Below, in pieces: positions 61,200 to 64,000 of a stretch of 64,000 nucleotides of DNA. Position 1 is the stretch's first letter. Every line of letters begins with the position of its first letter. The DNA comes from Combretum micranthum (Eukaryota; Streptophyta; Magnoliopsida; Myrtales; Combretaceae). The stretch is taken from NCBI GenBank assembly GCA_024138025.1, contig JAMXBD010004349.1, positions 1-64,000 of the forward strand, in the 5' to 3' direction. The notes below the pieces were generated by a model. It was not told the DNA's origin. It worked only from the letters and a program-made list of their open reading frames with translations, and searched no databases. Both the position numbers and the translations under genes were made by a program.

Positions 61200-62430
61200 T
61201 TTTAGATCATATTAGTTCTATGATATTTAGCACTCATCTTTTTTTATTATGCCTAATTGTCTTCGTAAAGTGCAAAAACAATCTTCACTTAAGGATTTTG
61301 TAAAAATATCAGTAATATAATTGTTTGTATCAACAAATTCCAAGTTTATATCTCTATTTAAAACATGATCTCTAATGAAATGATGCTTAATTTCGATATA
61401 CTTGGTTCTTGAGTGTTGAATCGGATTTTTTGGTAAATTTATAACAATTGTGTTATCACAGCAAATTGGAATATTTTCATATTTTAAACAATAGTCAAGT
61501 AAAGTTTGTTTCATCCATAAAATTTGTGTACAATAGCTACGGACAACTCCATACTTGGTTTGAGCAGTTGACAGTGAAACTGAATTTTACTTCATTGAGT
61601 TCCAAGATATTAGGGAATTTCCAAAAAAGTGGCATGTGCTACTTATGCTTTTTTGATCTATTTTGCACCCAGTAAAGTCAACATTAGAGTATCCTACTAG
61701 ATCAAAAGAGGTAAACTTTGGATATCACAACCCAATTTCAATTATGCCTGCAAGATACCTGAATATGCATTTTACTACACTCAAGTGTGATTCTTTTGGG
61801 CAAAATTGAAATCGTGCACATACACACACAGAGAACATGATTTCAGGTCTATAAGGTATTAAAATAACAAACTACCCATCATGCCTCTATAACGCTTTTC
61901 GCAAACATTTTTCTCATTTTCATCTTTATCAAGTTTTACATTTGTGCTCATAGGTGTAGCTCTTGTTTTGTAATTATCCATTTTAAATCTTTTCAACCAA
62001 TCTCTTGAATATTTTGGTTGATTGATGAATGTTCCATTTTCATACTGCTTTATTTGAAAACCTAGAAATAATTAAGTTCTCTAATCATGCTCATTTCAAA
62101 TTCTTTCTTCATAAACTCAACATATTCATTTATAAGACTCATATTAATAGCATCAAACACAATATCATCCTCATAGATTTGCACAATCAATGTGTCTGAC
62201 TTGTGATTTTTAAGAAATAGAGTTATATCAATTTGTCGCTACTGAGTCTTTCACACCAAGCTCTAGGAGCTTACATAAGACTATAAAGAGTTTTGTTTAG
62301 TTTGAAAACATGATCGGGGAATCCATTATTTCCAAAACCCAATGGTTGCTCTACATAAACTTTTTCTTTTATAAAACCATTTAAGAAAGCACTTTTTGTA
62401 ATCCCCTTAATTTTAGCAAATACTAAAAAT
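61200..62430 (-). pseudogene. Truncated SIRE-like copia RT/RNase H
   Basis: The minus-strand frame 61514-61227 encodes the copia RNase H end (CCDNTIVINLPKNPIQHSR, HHFIRDHVL, FVDTNNYITDIFTKSL). Upstream, in broken frames, are an RT catalytic block reading QIYEDDIVFDA in place of YVDDIIFGA (about 62160-62190), a MKKEFEMSMIRELNYF block and an RATPMSTNVKLDKDE-like block (about 61925-61965). Stops interrupt the RT and RNase H parts, and everything upstream of RT is missing past about 62430. It is dead and 5'-truncated. Confidence 0.85.
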
Positions 62431-62449
62431 GTAATATAGAATTATATAA

Positions 62450-64000
62450 AATATTTGGAACAAGTAGTAAAAAAAAAAATGAAACCGTGGAATTTGAATC
62501 ACGGTAGATAAAGGAGTTGTCTGTAGAAATTTTTTTTTTCACACAAAACCAAACAAAGCAAATTCAACGAGTGGTAGAAATCCTCACGCAAGGATAGAGG
62601 AGAATTGAAATATGTATATATATATATACACACACATAGAATCCACTGGAAGCAAATCATGAACAAAGGGAATTTTGGCTGGAACAAATTGAATTTTGTC
62701 ATAGATCTTCAACGTTGGAACAATGGACAAGCAGCAAGGAGTCATCTGCAGATTTGCTTTATCCACGCATTGAAACAGAGGAACGGGGTGCTGAAATTTT
62801 TCCACGATGGAAAGTGTACCATGGATGGAATATGGAATTAAGAGAACAGAAGGGAACAAAATTTAATGCACCCAGCAAGCATTAGAGTAGGCTTCAACAT
62901 TCTTTCTAGCTGGAACAAGCAGATGACTGAGCAGGAGACTTCCATGCGCAGCATCACGTCATGGCAGCAACACTTGGATCCCAGCTGTTGCACATCTCAA
63001 TCTCTCCCACGTGTAGAAGAACATTTACGAACAGGAGATGTTGGAAGTTTGTTTTAATCTCCATGCTGGAACAAATGAGACTTCGGCTGCTGCATAGTCC
63101 ACGCATCTTTCACACACACACATGAGAAAGTGGATGACCTCCATGCACATCCAACGAGCCAGCAGCTAGGACATCACGCACACACCTCCACACACACACG
63201 ACAACACTCAGATGAAAATAGAGCACCCATGAATAGAGGAAACAACAGAGCAGAAATTCAACCTTCATGCTAGGTTGATCCGAATTTTTGAGCTCCCTAA
63301 TCAACTTGAAAATAACACATAACCCAATCTAAATACTCCACATGTGAACAACATTTAATGTTAAGAATTTCAACTTCAATATACAACCAAAATAGCTCCA
63401 ATTAGCTTTGAAAAATTCACCAAACAGCAGCTGGAAACAGAGAGAATTCAACAAAATACAGCAGTAATTTGAACTCCGATTTTTGTTAATTCCTAGGCTC
63501 ATTTGAGCTGATATTTTTGACTAAGTAAAGACCAATAATAAGCCTTCAAATGTCCACTTTATACACCATTTATTAGCTAGAAAACAACAAGAGGAATCTG
63601 ATGAAACACCCATACAAATTAAGGTAGAAAACAACAAATAAAAACTACAGCAAAAAAATTAGAAAATTGCCTCCGTTTTCACACGAATTTGAAACTGATT
63701 TTTCTTGTAACTTGAGCCCCTATTTTACACACATAAACAACCTTAATTAACTACCAAACAAACACAATTAAAGCCTCTTGAAATCAGCCACAAAATTTCA
63801 CACAAGTTCATCAAAAATTCGTCCTCAAATTTGCATTGCATTTCTACCCGAGAACAACAGCTGAAGTTGCAAAGTTTACAAGTCCAAAACCCCTTCCCAT
63901 GCACCTAAATCTTAGCCTAACATTTATATACATATATAAGCTTAAGTTAGCTATAAAACCAACTCAAAATCTCCCCAAACACAATCCAAAATTCCTCTCA
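62450..64000. other. Unassigned repeat-like sequence to the window end
   Basis: Base composition changes at about 62450, where the copia remnant ends. The phrase GCTGGAACAA or GTTGGAACAA recurs near 62670, 62711, 62910 and 63066, and CCATGC-containing blocks near 62942, 63062, 63141 and 63266. A palindromic ACCGTG..CACGGT lies near 62485-62507. It could be part of an LTR running past the window, but no terminus is visible and no gene is supported. Confidence 0.4.

Noticed and set aside
1..64000. CRISPR array, operon or prokaryotic-type defence system
   Set aside because: Introns, plant retrotransposons and plant nuclear genes fill the window; the tandem repeats have no regular spacers and no associated genes.

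Overview
This is nuclear DNA from a flowering plant, almost certainly a eudicot. It is AT-rich, its three clear genes carry GT-AG introns, and plant transposable elements fill most of the space between them. No prokaryotic, organellar or CRISPR-like structure is present. Species cannot be read from the sequence.

Three host genes are supported exon by exon. (1) At 16226-23762 (+) lies a seven-exon gene for a 226-residue homologue of TMEM147, an ER membrane protein of the BOS/multipass-translocon complex. (2) At 25426-30057 (-) lies a REM-type gene with three B3 DNA-binding domains; its second B3-plus-linker exon carries an apparent one-base frame disruption in an A7 run. (3) At 42876-47928 (+) lies a complete eight-exon ent-kaurene oxidase (CYP701A, gibberellin pathway) of 515 residues. 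Genes 1 and 2 are convergent. Genes 2 and 3 are divergent, with about 13 kb of repeat-rich DNA between them.

The rest is layered mobile DNA. From the left: a hAT-like element (1614-2319); a small foldback element (3454-3742); a decayed Ty3-gypsy pol (about 4560-5480, minus); one copy of a 1.6-kb dispersed repeat (about 5790-7440; second copy about 31615-33250); and a Mutator-like element with 181-bp inverted ends and a perfect 9-bp target duplication (9352-15073) that hosts a decayed Ty1-copia element (9571-13917). A hAT-like element (15141-15951) sits just upstream of the TMEM147 gene; its relative lies at 54795-55761. tRNA-derived SINEs lie at 18639-18739 and about 36777-37036. A decayed charged-protein ORF lies at about 34850-36640.

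The youngest insertion is a full-length copia retrotransposon (38103-42752). It has an uninterrupted 1400-codon polyprotein, 227-bp LTRs differing at one base, and a CCACC target duplication. It landed 118 bp upstream of the ent-kaurene oxidase start codon, separating the gene from its former promoter. The right end holds a 2.7-kb solo LTR (56647-59363) with a GC-rich motif cluster, a truncated SIRE-like copia remnant on the minus strand (about 59600-62430), and unassigned repeat-like DNA to the end.

The host genes do not form a pathway together. The main biological interest is regulatory: a very recent retrotransposon next to a gibberellin-biosynthesis gene, and a possible frame lesion in the B3 gene. 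I found no convincing new multi-gene system.
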